The notes beneath the pieces are model-generated. The model ran no database searches. It was not told the DNA's origin and was given only the letters and a program-made list of their open reading frames with translations. The translations under genes were made by a program, and so were the position numbers. A stretch of DNA of 35,866 nt from Candidatus Aenigmatarchaeota archaeon (lineage in GTDB: Archaea; Aenigmatarchaeota; Aenigmatarchaeia; QMZP01). The stretch's first letter is position 1. The number at the start of each line of letters is the position of its first letter. Location of the stretch: NCBI GenBank assembly GCA_016783545.1, contig JADHWJ010000002.1, positions 65,617 through 101,482 of the forward strand, read 5' to 3'. Below are positions 22,396-30,921 of this stretch, one piece after another.

Positions 22396-23019
22396 TTATT
22401 TAATTATTATAACTTCGCCATCTTTCAAAGTCTTAAATGGAATTTTATTTTTCTTAGCAAATTCAACTTCCTTATCAACATCTGCTGATTCTGGATGATC
22501 TGACTTGTAATGCGGAAGAATAATATAATCTAAAAACCCAAGACCTTTCCAAATTGTTTTTTTCTGTTCTGGGTATGGATGATCATTTGGATCATCAACA
22601 TGCTGTATTGCTTTGAAATCAGGTGCAAGAACACAGATACCTGCGCTATATCCAGCATACAGAAAATCATCTCTTTTAAGAAGTTCTTTAAATATTATAT
22701 CAAAGCCGCTTAGTTTCATTGCTTGTCTAAGAATGAATGTATTTCCTCCTCTGACAAAAACACCGCCAAACTTGTTTAATTTTTTCTTTAGTTGAGCTGT
22801 CTCGCTAAAGTATTTCTTTAAGTCAATAATTTCTACAGATAAACCCAGTTTTTTTAGACTTTCTATATCTATTCTCTCTGATTTGTTTCTCCTATCCCAG
22901 TCAACATTTGTATAATCACACGCATTTGGAATATATGCAATCTTTTTGTTCTCGGACATCAGTTTAACTAATTCAGCAGATTTGCTTCCCAATTTGAAAG
23001 ATGATAAATAAAATTTCAT
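22396..23019 (-). CDS. pepE: Peptidase E (S51 family) dipeptidase-like protein
   Basis: The 207-aa protein has the class I glutamine amidotransferase-like fold of S51 peptidases. It shows KIAYIPNACDYTN near 25, FVRGGNTFILRQAMK near 90 and the nucleophile elbow AGYSAGICVLAP (Ser near residue 125), with a His in LPHYKSDHPES near 172. Peptidase E cleaves N-terminal Asp dipeptides in the cytoplasm. The length matches the family (about 200-230 aa). A TATA-like ACTATATAATATC is about 20 bp upstream, so the mRNA is probably near-leaderless. Confidence 0.88.
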   Translation of the reverse strand: MKFYLSSFKLGSKSAELVKLMSENKKIAYIPNACDYTNVDWDRRNKSERIDIESLKKLGLSVEIIDLKKYFSETAQLKKKLNKFGGVFVRGGNTFILRQAMKLSGFDIIFKELLKRDDFLYAGYSAGICVLAPDFKAIQHVDDPNDHPYPEQKKTIWKGLGFLDYIILPHYKSDHPESADVDKEVEFAKKNKIPFKTLKDGEVIIIK

Positions 23020-23125
23020 GATAATAATTGATATTATATAGTTAAAACTCTGATCTGAATTTTCTAAGATTGTTTACAACATCTTATGATATTCATTTCT
23101 GCTCAGACTTATTTCTTTTAGAATA

Positions 23126-23521
23126 TTATACACACAACTCTTTCAGCGCTTCTTTAACATCTTCTTTACCGTTCATAACAAGGGCCATTGCATTCTTTGA
23201 AACCAGTGTTTCAACCTTAATGTTTCCGCCCTCTATCATTATCTTGGAAAGTATATTATACATGCCAATCAGTGCCTGTGCTATTGGATTTTCTTCATCA
23301 AGCATATACATGTCAGCAGTTCCAACTTTTCTTGTTCTTTTAACTGTGCCAATTTTAATAAAATCCTTTATCAATTTGTCAACAGTCACCCATGATATGT
23401 TTGCATTTTCTGATAACTCAGATATTGAGTAGTCAAACAGTCCTCTTTCAACTATTAAAAAGTCCAGCAGTTTTATGATTGGCGATTTTCCAAATACCTG
23501 AACAAAAACTGTCTCATTCAT
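23126..23521 (-). CDS. Winged-helix transcription regulator
   Basis: The 131-aa protein has an N-terminal winged helix (about 10-72; SISELSENANISWVTVDKLIKDFIKIGTVKRTRKVGTADMYML) and a C-terminal helical region (about 75-131), possibly for dimerisation. It belongs to the broad ArsR/MarR-like archaeal regulators; the target is unknown. It is divergent from another small winged-helix gene at 23618. The promoter between them contains two copies of TTTAAATG 12 bp apart, a possible binding site. Confidence 0.75.
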   Translation of the reverse strand: MNETVFVQVFGKSPIIKLLDFLIVERGLFDYSISELSENANISWVTVDKLIKDFIKIGTVKRTRKVGTADMYMLDEENPIAQALIGMYNILSKIMIEGGNIKVETLVSKNAMALVMNGKEDVKEALKELCV

Positions 23522-23615
23522 ACTATAATATTGTTTAAATGTATATTTAAATGTTTTTAATATGAATTTTATTTATTTTAGAGTTTGTATTTAAGATAAT
23601 GATATCAAGACTTAT

Positions 23616-23640
23616 ATATGGACAAGATATCAGTCCATAT
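23616..23640. promoter_or_regulatory. Inverted repeat overlapping the start codon of the 90-aa winged-helix gene
   Basis: ATATGGAC (23616-23623, containing the ATG) is matched by GTCCATAT (23633-23640) across AAGATATCA. A TATA-like TATTTAAG about 25 bp upstream places the transcription start at or next to the ATG, so the dyad covers the start of a leaderless gene. It could be an autoregulatory operator or an mRNA hairpin masking the start. Confidence 0.55.
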
Positions 23641-23890
23641 AATAAGAAATCTTTATTATAGAGGATATATAGGAAGAAGGCATACCAATATATCTCATCT
23701 TAAACAGGGTTTGCCTAAACATCTTCAGGATATGACAACCATAAAGAAAAAACTAAAAGAACTCCAGAAAATCGGTATTCTAATAATTCATAAAAAAGGT
23801 GAACAGGTTTCTTTAAATTACATCGGAGAGACAAAATCCAAGATCGATATGATAATCAATGCTAAAAGAACAGACAGTATTTTAGACTGA
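23618..23890 (+). CDS. Small winged-helix-like protein
   Basis: The 90-aa product reads as a compact winged helix: an N-terminal helix (ISVHIIRNLYYRGYIG), a turn region rich in basic residues, a recognition-helix candidate (MTTIKKKLKELQKIGILIIHKKGEQVSLNY) and a short C-terminal helix. No effector domain is present. The start codon lies inside an 8-bp inverted repeat, which suggests self-control. A downstream spacer of about 30 bp leads to the end of a hicB pseudogene on the other strand. Confidence 0.65.
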   Translation: MDKISVHIIRNLYYRGYIGRRHTNISHLKQGLPKHLQDMTTIKKKLKELQKIGILIIHKKGEQVSLNYIGETKSKIDMIINAKRTDSILD

Positions 23891-23923
23891 AATTCTAAAA
23901 TTTTGGAGAAATTGGCACTAATC

Positions 23924-24142
23924 TTATGTATTTACCTTGATTTGTTGTATACCCACAAATTTAGGCATTTGAGAAATATTTTCTTTTTCCATGCAAAGCT
24001 CGAGAACCTCTTTCATTCCTTTCATTGTTTCATCTATTGTTTTCCCCTATGTATGACATCCAGCCAGCCCTGGAACTTCTGTCACAAACATTCCAGTATC
24101 CTCATCCTTCTCTATGACAACAGTAAAATTATATGATTTCAT
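23924..24142 (-). pseudogene. hicB-like antitoxin pseudogene with an in-frame TAG
   Basis: Reading from ATG 24142, MKSYNFTVVIEKDEDTGMFVTEVPGLAGCHT is a typical HicB partial RNase H-fold start. It is followed by a TAG and then, in the same frame, GKTIDETMKGMKEVLELCMEKEN to a TAA at 23924. HicB relatives usually read GCHTQGKT here, so one CAG to TAG change explains the interruption. The remainder is intact with no frameshift, so the event is probably recent, or the TAG is read through. No HicA toxin gene is adjacent. Confidence 0.82.
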
Positions 24143-24169
24143 AAATAATCTATGATTTTCTGTTTTTAA

Positions 24170-24217
24170 AAGTTTAATATCGAGACAGTTTCTAAGAAAG
24201 TTGAGAAAAGGGAATGA
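24170..24217 (+). pseudogene. Relic of a thrS 3' end
   Basis: The segment encodes KFNIETVSKKVEKRE followed by TGA, closely matching the C terminus of the intact ThrRS in this window (KFIENVSKKIEKRE then TAG). Several differences are synonymous (AAG/AAA), so the segment diverged while still coding. No further thrS similarity is seen upstream: a stop and the hicB relic follow. It looks like the scar of a lost second copy or a rearrangement. Confidence 0.65.
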
Positions 24218-24218
24218 T

Positions 24219-25586
24219 TTATTTATCATTGTGCAGATAGACACACCATTCTTCTTTGCAAAAACTTTCAATAACATTGGAATTCTCAATCTCTTTGAAA
24301 ATCACTTTATATTCGGTTTCAGAAGCTGTAAGATCATTTTGACTATAGAAAACATTCATTTTCTTTTCTGAATAATATGCAATAGGTGGGCAGTTCCCCC
24401 AACACGCAAATTCCTGAATATCCGAACTTTTCAGGAATAGTCCCATTTCTTTTGTTATATTCCTTAACCCATTCTCAAACTCTATCTGCGAATCATATGT
24501 TCTCATAATCTGGGGACTTAATAGGAAAAGGCCTAAGATAAATATTATTGCAATGAATGGCAAGGTATATTTCTTTCCAACTAATTTAGACAGTGATAAT
24601 AGTCCATATCCAATAAATATAGTAAAGAATGTTATTGAGAGCAGCATAAACCTTTCAGCTTCCCATTCAATTGTTGGCTGTTTTGCAACTTCTATATTGA
24701 CAACACCAATGAAATATGCTAGCGCAACAATGAATATGAATATTAGTGTTCCAGTGAGAAATTTATTTCTAATGGTGGGTTTACTTAGAATCTTCCTGGC
24801 AAATGCGATAAAGCCTATTAGTGAAACAACCAAAAAAATCAGGCCGAATGTATCATTGAATATGTAAGCAAAGAAATCAAAATTCACTGGCACTGGTTTT
24901 GCAACTATTCTCCATGCTTTCAGGAATGTATGTAAGGGTTCACCAAAGCTCAGATAATTGAACAAAAGATAGGGTGATAGCGTTGCAAGGAAAACAGCCC
25001 CTGATATTAAAATCTCTTTTATTCTTTTTTCAGCCAGCAGCATTATAAGGAAAGGTATTAGCAATAAGAATAGCAGTATATTTGTGAACTTCATTAAGAT
25101 TGATAGTGTTAGAAAGATACTGCCGATATACAATAGCTTGCTTTTTCTTTCCTTTGTTCCTAAAAAGAAAAATAATATAGTTGTTAGTGCCAGAAGAGCT
25201 CCCATATGATCTGTCAGAATATATCTGCTATGTGTCACACTTGCTGGTAGAATAGCAATCAGTATAGCAGAGATCATTCCGGTCTTCTTGCTTAGAATCT
25301 TGCCCAGGTAGTAAACAGGCACAACAATTAATGAATTAATAATAGCAATAAGTATCCTTACAGCTAATTCAAAATTTCCTAGGTGCCAGAGAGGGGAAAT
25401 TATCAATGATATTAGTGGTGGCCTTGAAGATAACTCCTCATATCCAACATTTACGCCAGCAAACATTTTACCATGTAATAAATAAACCGCTTCATCCCAG
25501 ATAAAATAAGAAGTGTCTATAAACACAAGTCTAAGAGATACTGAGAGAAGAAAGATTATTATCAGAAATTTGATTTCTTTTTTCAT
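24219..25586 (-). CDS. Polytopic GT-C glycosyltransferase (PMT/ArnT-like, GT39/GT83 type)
   Basis: The 455-aa protein has about eleven predicted membrane helices and an early luminal loop with the catalytic acidic motif FIWDEAVYLLHGKMF (Asp-Glu near residues 31-32). It also has the following conserved ELSSRPPLISLIISPLW and SRYILTDHMGALLAL. These features mark GT-C transferases that use polyprenyl-phosphate sugars on the outer face of the membrane. The C-terminal soluble part (about 375-455) contains Cys pairs (CWGNCPP; CKEEWCVYL). It is the last gene of a three-gene glycosyltransferase run; its start follows the preceding gene by only 7 bp. Confidence 0.82.
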   Translation of the reverse strand: MKKEIKFLIIIFLLSVSLRLVFIDTSYFIWDEAVYLLHGKMFAGVNVGYEELSSRPPLISLIISPLWHLGNFELAVRILIAIINSLIVVPVYYLGKILSKKTGMISAILIAILPASVTHSRYILTDHMGALLALTTILFFFLGTKERKSKLLYIGSIFLTLSILMKFTNILLFLLLIPFLIMLLAEKRIKEILISGAVFLATLSPYLLFNYLSFGEPLHTFLKAWRIVAKPVPVNFDFFAYIFNDTFGLIFLVVSLIGFIAFARKILSKPTIRNKFLTGTLIFIFIVALAYFIGVVNIEVAKQPTIEWEAERFMLLSITFFTIFIGYGLLSLSKLVGKKYTLPFIAIIFILGLFLLSPQIMRTYDSQIEFENGLRNITKEMGLFLKSSDIQEFACWGNCPPIAYYSEKKMNVFYSQNDLTASETEYKVIFKEIENSNVIESFCKEEWCVYLHNDK

Positions 25587-25593
25587 ACATTTC

Positions 25594-26919
25594 CTAAACT
25601 TTCAGGCTGGTTAAAATATCATCGTTTCCTTGTTTCTGTATCATATACCAATGCATAGGCTTTTTGAGAATGGCTTTAATGAAAGCTTTAGCCATGTAAA
25701 AGGAAATCATTACACCCACTGTTAAAGATGAGAATAATATTGTGATAAGCATTGTTGGAGTCATCTTCTCATACCTTGAAAGACCTATTAAAGTGGCTGC
25801 AATAAACCCTGAAGTAAGCAAAAGGTTCCTTCCCAATGAGAACAGAAATTTGCTCACATCTATTGGTCCTGGAGTATTTGTTGCAAATGAAACCATACCT
25901 GCTACCAATAATAGTGCCAATAGCGGTGCTACCACATAACCGAACAGTATGAATGATATGAGTATTTTTTGTTTATAATTGAACATTTCGTTAAAAAGTA
26001 TGCTTCTGCAGTGTTTTAGGTATGATCGTGTGTTTCCATATGACCATCTCATCTGTTGTTTCTTGAATGATTTGAAATTAAAGGGCAGCTCACCTTTAGC
26101 GCTAAGGTTTTTCAGATAGACATTTCTATACCCAGCCTTCATAAGCCTTAATGAAAATTCTATATCTTCTGTCAAGCTTCCGCTTTCCCATCCACCGAGT
26201 TTTATTAAAATATCCTTTCTTATTGCCTCAGCAGAACCGCATATGAATGAAACATTGTTCTTGTTGAATATTGGAAGGATAAGATGATGGTATACCACAA
26301 GAACTCCAGAAGCAAGCCTTGAAATAATACTCTGTTTCATATTAAGGAAATCCCACCTTGCCTGTACAGCACCTATCTTTTTGCTTGATCCAAAGGGCTT
26401 TACTATCTCCCTAAGGAAATTCTTTGGCGGAACAAAATCAGAGTCAAATATTACAATAATTTCTCCCTTTGAATATTTTAGCATGTGATTAAGATTGCCT
26501 GCTTTATACCCAAAGTTATTACCCCTTCTTGTTACCTTTACAATACCCTTGTGTAGTTTTGCGAATTTGTCTATAAGCCTTGAAACATTCTTATCATTGC
26601 TGTCATCACCGATTATTACTTCATATTTATCTTTGGGATAATCAAAGTTAAGGCATTTCTTTGCACATCTCATTGCCACAGGTTCATTGAATGTGGGAAT
26701 CTGTATGGTTACCATTGGCCACTTAACCAGATTTTTGAAACTCACTTTTTTATTTTTTATGAGCATGCCGTCTATGGCTATGAGATAAAAGAACACAGAG
26801 AAGAATGTTGCTCCTATAAGAGTGATATTGAATATAAAATCGCTTGTTGCATATATTGGAGGCTTTATTATTGTATCTATAACATTCGCTAGAATCACTG
26901 GATTTAATAGATCTATCAT
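25594..26919 (-). CDS. Membrane GT2 glycosyltransferase (cellulose/hyaluronan synthase-like)
   Basis: I place the start at MIDLLNPVI (26919), 4 nt after the upstream gene's stop; the track's longer form would overlap that gene by 38 bp. The product is 441 aa with membrane helices at both ends and a cytoplasmic GT-A domain: PTFNEP, IIGDDSND, IVIFDSDFVPP (DxD), SLTEDIEFSLRLMKAGYR (TED) and KKQQMRWSYG (QxxRW). These are the hallmarks of processive GT2 synthases that extrude a polysaccharide. It is probably co-transcribed with the GT2 gene upstream and the GT-C gene downstream. Confidence 0.87.
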   Translation of the reverse strand: MIDLLNPVILANVIDTIIKPPIYATSDFIFNITLIGATFFSVFFYLIAIDGMLIKNKKVSFKNLVKWPMVTIQIPTFNEPVAMRCAKKCLNFDYPKDKYEVIIGDDSNDKNVSRLIDKFAKLHKGIVKVTRRGNNFGYKAGNLNHMLKYSKGEIIVIFDSDFVPPKNFLREIVKPFGSSKKIGAVQARWDFLNMKQSIISRLASGVLVVYHHLILPIFNKNNVSFICGSAEAIRKDILIKLGGWESGSLTEDIEFSLRLMKAGYRNVYLKNLSAKGELPFNFKSFKKQQMRWSYGNTRSYLKHCRSILFNEMFNYKQKILISFILFGYVVAPLLALLLVAGMVSFATNTPGPIDVSKFLFSLGRNLLLTSGFIAATLIGLSRYEKMTPTMLITILFSSLTVGVMISFYMAKAFIKAILKKPMHWYMIQKQGNDDILTSLKV

Positions 26920-26923
26920 ATTA

Positions 26924-28183
26924 TCACTTGTCAATAAATGTACCTCTCCCTCCAGATGCAATATATTTAATTACACCCAACATTGTTCCTATACATAATA
27001 ATATTGTGTATGGAAAATAAAAGAATATACTAACAATGGTTTTGTATTGAATTTTTTCATTAAATGATTTCAGTCCTATTGCTATGATTACTGCTGTTAT
27101 TATTCCTGCTAGAACAGCAGTAACTGAATAGATATTAAAGCCCCATTCAGGTATCATGTAGAGTGTGTAAAAAGGCCCTATCATACTAAACCATCTCAGA
27201 ACATAAAAACCAGCATCTAACAATGTTGCTATATTATATGGAAGCCAAAAAAAGAATTGATAAAATAACAGAGGAAGTGCAAAAAATGCATAAACATACC
27301 AAAACATATGAACAAACATTATAAATGATAAAGCAAGACCGTATTTTGGAGAAGCAAACATATCTTTATGTTTAACAAGCACTTGAAGCATACCTTTTGA
27401 CCACCTTGTTCTTTGTTTAAAAAACACTTTTATTTTATCTTCTGCAGGTGTTGATCCAACAGCAGATCCAAGCACAAGTGATTTATATCCTGCCTTTCTT
27501 ATCTGAAGGGAGACATCTATATCCTCAGAAGTTGTTGAGTCCTGGAATCCTCCTATCTTCTGTAGCACGGATTTCCTGTAACAGCAAAATGAACCATAGA
27601 AGCCAAGGCTTGTGTTAAATAACTGTGAAAATCCCTCTTTAACCAATGACATTGAAACATACTCTATGTTCTGAAAAAAACTTAGCAGATTCTTTGGGCA
27701 TTCTATTTTCATTGCACCACCAACAGCGCCCATATTCTTATCAGAAAACGGAGATAATACCTTTTTCACCGCATCTTTTTTCAATATTGTATCAGCGTCT
27801 ATTGTGATTATAAGCTCATTGGAAGCGTTCTTAATTCCATAGTTCAGTGCTCCCACCTTTCCATTGTGGTTCTGCTTTAGAACTTTCACATCAAAGCTTT
27901 TTGCGATGTCTATTGTATTGTCATTCGAGCCATCATCCACCACCATAACTTCCATCTTGTCTTTTGGATAATCAGAGGAGAATATTGCTTTTAGGGTCTT
28001 ACCAATGTTTTTCTCTTCGTTATATGCAGGAATAATTATGCTAACAGGAGGGGTTCCTGAAAGCCTATATTTACCCCTTTTAAAGAAGGGTACAATCGCA
28101 AAACCAAAGAAAACAACAAGTATTCCAAATAGTAAAGAAAACGTTACATTGGATATCATTATTATCGTAGGGTCCATATTCAC
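26924..28183 (-). CDS. Membrane GT2 glycosyltransferase (processive synthase-like)
   Basis: The 419-aa protein has an N-terminal helix (about 8-30) and a GT-A domain with IIPAYNEEKNIGKTL, VVDDGSNDNT, ITIDADTIL (DxD), TTSEDIDVSLQIRKAGYK (ED) and FKQRTRWSKGMLQ (QRTRW). Four to five C-terminal membrane helices follow. This matches poly-N-acetylglucosamine/cellulose-type synthases that polymerise and export glycans. It is the first gene of the glycosyltransferase run. It is divergent from the thioredoxin-like gene, with about 70 bp of shared promoter region. Confidence 0.87.
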   Translation of the reverse strand: MNMDPTIIMISNVTFSLLFGILVVFFGFAIVPFFKRGKYRLSGTPPVSIIIPAYNEEKNIGKTLKAIFSSDYPKDKMEVMVVDDGSNDNTIDIAKSFDVKVLKQNHNGKVGALNYGIKNASNELIITIDADTILKKDAVKKVLSPFSDKNMGAVGGAMKIECPKNLLSFFQNIEYVSMSLVKEGFSQLFNTSLGFYGSFCCYRKSVLQKIGGFQDSTTSEDIDVSLQIRKAGYKSLVLGSAVGSTPAEDKIKVFFKQRTRWSKGMLQVLVKHKDMFASPKYGLALSFIMFVHMFWYVYAFFALPLLFYQFFFWLPYNIATLLDAGFYVLRWFSMIGPFYTLYMIPEWGFNIYSVTAVLAGIITAVIIAIGLKSFNEKIQYKTIVSIFFYFPYTILLCIGTMLGVIKYIASGGRGTFIDK

Positions 28184-28252
28184 ACTCTTTAACAGTTTCT
28201 AATCTATAATTAAATTATATATTGTTTTAAATACATAAAGTAGTATATTACT

Positions 28253-28915
28253 ATGCCAAGGAGAAAAGTGTACCTTTACGCAGCGATTCTCACCATTATT
28301 CTGTATTTATTAGGTGTTTATACAGGTGTTTATTTTTCACAGAAAGCATTGGCAGGTCAGGAGACTTTTCAGGAATTGAAAGCAGAAATACAGTTATTAA
28401 AAAACAACCTGGAAAACATACAATTACAGCAATTATATGTGTCAGCTTCTGAGACAACATTGGGATGTAATTTCCTTGTATCAGACATAAACAAGATACA
28501 AAACGATTTGGGATATTTTATTCAAAGACTGCCTCAAAAATTAGAGGTATATGAAAGCAGTGGGCAGGTTGATGAAGAATATGAAGAAGTTAAGAGAGAA
28601 TATATGCTTGTTTCTCTTAGAGTCTGGCTTCTTTCTACAATCGCAAAGGACAGGTGTAAGGAAAACATAGTACCAATCCTTTATTTCTACTCAAAGAACT
28701 GCACAAAGTGCATTGAACAGGGTAGTGTATTGGATAGTATAAGAGATGATGTTGAAAATATTGCAATATTTACAATTGACCTAAATTTGGATGAAACAAT
28801 TGTAGAGACAATAAAAGAAAGCTATGTTATTAAGGAAACACCGGCTCTCATAATAAACAATTATCTGTATGAAGGCTTTATAAACAGTACAGAGCTGAAA
28901 GAGATTTTAGTATAA
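28253..28915 (+). CDS. Membrane-anchored thioredoxin-like protein
   Basis: The 220-aa protein has one N-terminal membrane anchor (about 6-28), a helical/coiled segment (about 38-135) and a C-terminal thioredoxin-like domain: VPILYFYSKNCTKCIEQG (CTKC active site near 161-164), IFTIDLNLDE, and a cis-Pro strand KETPALIINNYLYEGF. The orientation suggests an extracellular thiol-disulfide role, which would suit the Cys-rich exported proteins in this window. A TATA-like GTTTTAAATACA about 25 bp upstream of the ATG suggests a leaderless mRNA. Confidence 0.8.
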   Translation: MPRRKVYLYAAILTIILYLLGVYTGVYFSQKALAGQETFQELKAEIQLLKNNLENIQLQQLYVSASETTLGCNFLVSDINKIQNDLGYFIQRLPQKLEVYESSGQVDEEYEEVKREYMLVSLRVWLLSTIAKDRCKENIVPILYFYSKNCTKCIEQGSVLDSIRDDVENIAIFTIDLNLDETIVETIKESYVIKETPALIINNYLYEGFINSTELKEILV

Positions 28916-28982
28916 TTGAATATTCCTGTTTTCGTGTTTTTTAACCAAAAACAACAAAATATAGTTATCAGGGGTGATTATA

Positions 28983-30440
28983 TTGAAAAAATTTTATATA
29001 ACAACTGCAATTGACTATGTTAATGCTAAACCACATCTGGGGCATGCGTATGAGAAGATTTGTGCAGATATTATTGCTAGATGGAAGAGGCTCGAAGGAT
29101 TTGATGTATTTTTCTTAACAGGAACTGATGAAAATGCGCAGAAAAATAAGCAGGCAGCAGAAAAAGCAGGCATTCCTGTAAGGAAGTTTGTTGACCAAAA
29201 TGCAAATTTCTTCATTGAAATGTGCAAAGTATTGAACATATCTTATGATGAATTTATCAGGACAACTGAAGAGCGGCATATAAAGGTTTCACAACAGATA
29301 TTCCAAAAAATCTTTGACAAAGGAGACATATATAAAGGAAAATATGAAGGACTCTATTGCACTGGCTGCGAGGCATTCAAAACAGAGAAAGACCTAGTGA
29401 ATGGAAGATGCCCTGAACACAAAGAAAAGCCAAAATTCATAAGCGAGGAAAGCTATTTTTTCAAACTAAGTAAATATAAGGCCTATATACTTGATCTCAT
29501 TAAAAACAAAGGATTGATTTTTCCCAAAAGCAAAGAAAATGAAATTCTCCAAAGACTAAATGAAGAAGAGCTTAAGGATCTCTGTGTTAGTAGAAACTCT
29601 TTGGAATGGGGTATTAACGTCCCTTTTGATAAAACACATACTATATATGTCTGGATGGATGCATTGGTAAACTATATATCAGCGATTGGATATACAAATG
29701 ATCCGAAATTCAAAAAGTACTGGCCTGCAGATATGCACATAATTGGGAAGGGAATAAACTGGTTCCATACTGTTATCTGGCCTGCTATTTTGAAATCAGC
29801 TGATATAGAACCACCAAAACTTGTTCCAATTCATGGATATATAACAATTAATGGGAAGAAGATAAGCAAGAGTTTGGGCAATGTAATAGATCCTGTAGAG
29901 CTTGTAAAAAAATATCCAGCAGATACAATAAGATACTACTTAGCAAAGGTTGTTCCGTATATAGATGATGGTGATTTCTCAGAGAAATCCCTTAAGGAAA
30001 GGATAAATGGTGAACTGGTCTCAGACTTAGGTAACCTAGTAAACAGAGTCTTAACACTATCAGACAAATTCTCTGGAAAAATAGAAGGAACACCAGAGCT
30101 GGACAAAAAATTGGATTTCCAGAAAATCCAGAAGAAAATGGACAAACTAGAGCTTCATCATGCACTAGAAGAGATTTGGCAATTTGTAAGGGAATGCAAC
30201 AAGTATGTGAATGAAAAAGAACCCTGGAAGCTTGAAGGCAAAGAGCTCTCACATGTCTTATACAACCTTTTGGAAGCACTTAGAGTTACCTCAATCTTAA
30301 TACATCCATTTATACCAACTACATCTGAAAAGATAAACCAACAGTTGGGAACAAAGTTAGGTACATTCAAAGACCTGAAATTCAAAGAATTTAAAGGGAA
30401 GCCTAAGAAGGGTGAGCTGTTGTTTGAGAAGGTTCAATAA
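28983..30440 (+). CDS. metG: Methionyl-tRNA synthetase, bacterial-type
   Basis: A TTG start at 28983 fits the Shine-Dalgarno GGGGTGA 5 nt upstream; the track's GTG 28974 lies inside that site. The class I motifs are HLGH (signature HIGH) and KISKS (KMSKS). The CP domain keeps one zinc knuckle, CTGC...CPEH. YITTAIDYVNAKPHLGHAYEKICADIIARW and FDVFFLTGTDENAQKN resemble bacterial MetRS rather than the archaeal type (which reads like LPYANGPLHLGH). At 485 aa there is no C-terminal tRNA-binding (EMAP-like) domain, so it is the short form. Interdomain transfer is likely, either in this organism or an ancestor. Confidence 0.92.
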   Translation: MKKFYITTAIDYVNAKPHLGHAYEKICADIIARWKRLEGFDVFFLTGTDENAQKNKQAAEKAGIPVRKFVDQNANFFIEMCKVLNISYDEFIRTTEERHIKVSQQIFQKIFDKGDIYKGKYEGLYCTGCEAFKTEKDLVNGRCPEHKEKPKFISEESYFFKLSKYKAYILDLIKNKGLIFPKSKENEILQRLNEEELKDLCVSRNSLEWGINVPFDKTHTIYVWMDALVNYISAIGYTNDPKFKKYWPADMHIIGKGINWFHTVIWPAILKSADIEPPKLVPIHGYITINGKKISKSLGNVIDPVELVKKYPADTIRYYLAKVVPYIDDGDFSEKSLKERINGELVSDLGNLVNRVLTLSDKFSGKIEGTPELDKKLDFQKIQKKMDKLELHHALEEIWQFVRECNKYVNEKEPWKLEGKELSHVLYNLLEALRVTSILIHPFIPTTSEKINQQLGTKLGTFKDLKFKEFKGKPKKGELLFEKVQ

Positions 30441-30471
30441 CTTATATATGAATTCAGACAATCATTACATA

Positions 30472-30876
30472 ATGAAAAAATCAATTTTATTTTTGTTAAC
30501 ATTGTCAGTATTTGCAATACTGTTTTCTGTAACAGTCCTTGCTCAGGCTTCTCAGGCAGATGCAAACCGAATAATATCAAATATACAAAACATGCAGAGC
30601 AATTCAAATGCAGGAGCTTTTCTCCTTATGGGTGCAATGATGATACCTATCATGATTTTTGGTATTGTCAGTTTCATAGCATTCATTTGGTCATTAATTA
30701 ACATACTCACAGCAGAGAATGACAATCACTGGAAAATACTCTGGGTAATCATTTGCCTTTTCCTTGGAATAATAGGCGTGATAATCTATGTGCTTGTGGG
30801 TAAAAAGGAAAGAATAGCAAAGAGTGGCATAACACCGGTAAAAGAGCCAGTACCAGAAGAAAAGACCAAAAAATAA
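30472..30876 (+). CDS. Small membrane protein with PLDc_N-like two-helix domain
   Basis: From ATG 30472 the 134-aa product has a signal peptide (ILFLLTLSVFAILFSVTVLAQA), a short Gln/Asn-rich outside segment, and two membrane helices joined by LTAENDNHWKILWVIICLFLGIIGVIIYVLVGKKE. The last stretch resembles the PLDc_N domain common in small archaeal and bacterial membrane proteins. A charged Pro/Glu/Lys tail follows. A TATA-like CTTATATATG lies about 25 bp before this ATG, supporting a leaderless start over the longer ORF in the track. Confidence 0.75.
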   Translation: MKKSILFLLTLSVFAILFSVTVLAQASQADANRIISNIQNMQSNSNAGAFLLMGAMMIPIMIFGIVSFIAFIWSLINILTAENDNHWKILWVIICLFLGIIGVIIYVLVGKKERIAKSGITPVKEPVPEEKTKK

Positions 30877-30921
30877 TTTCTTTTAACAGGCTTATATAAA
30901 ACCCGAGCCAATTATTATTTA

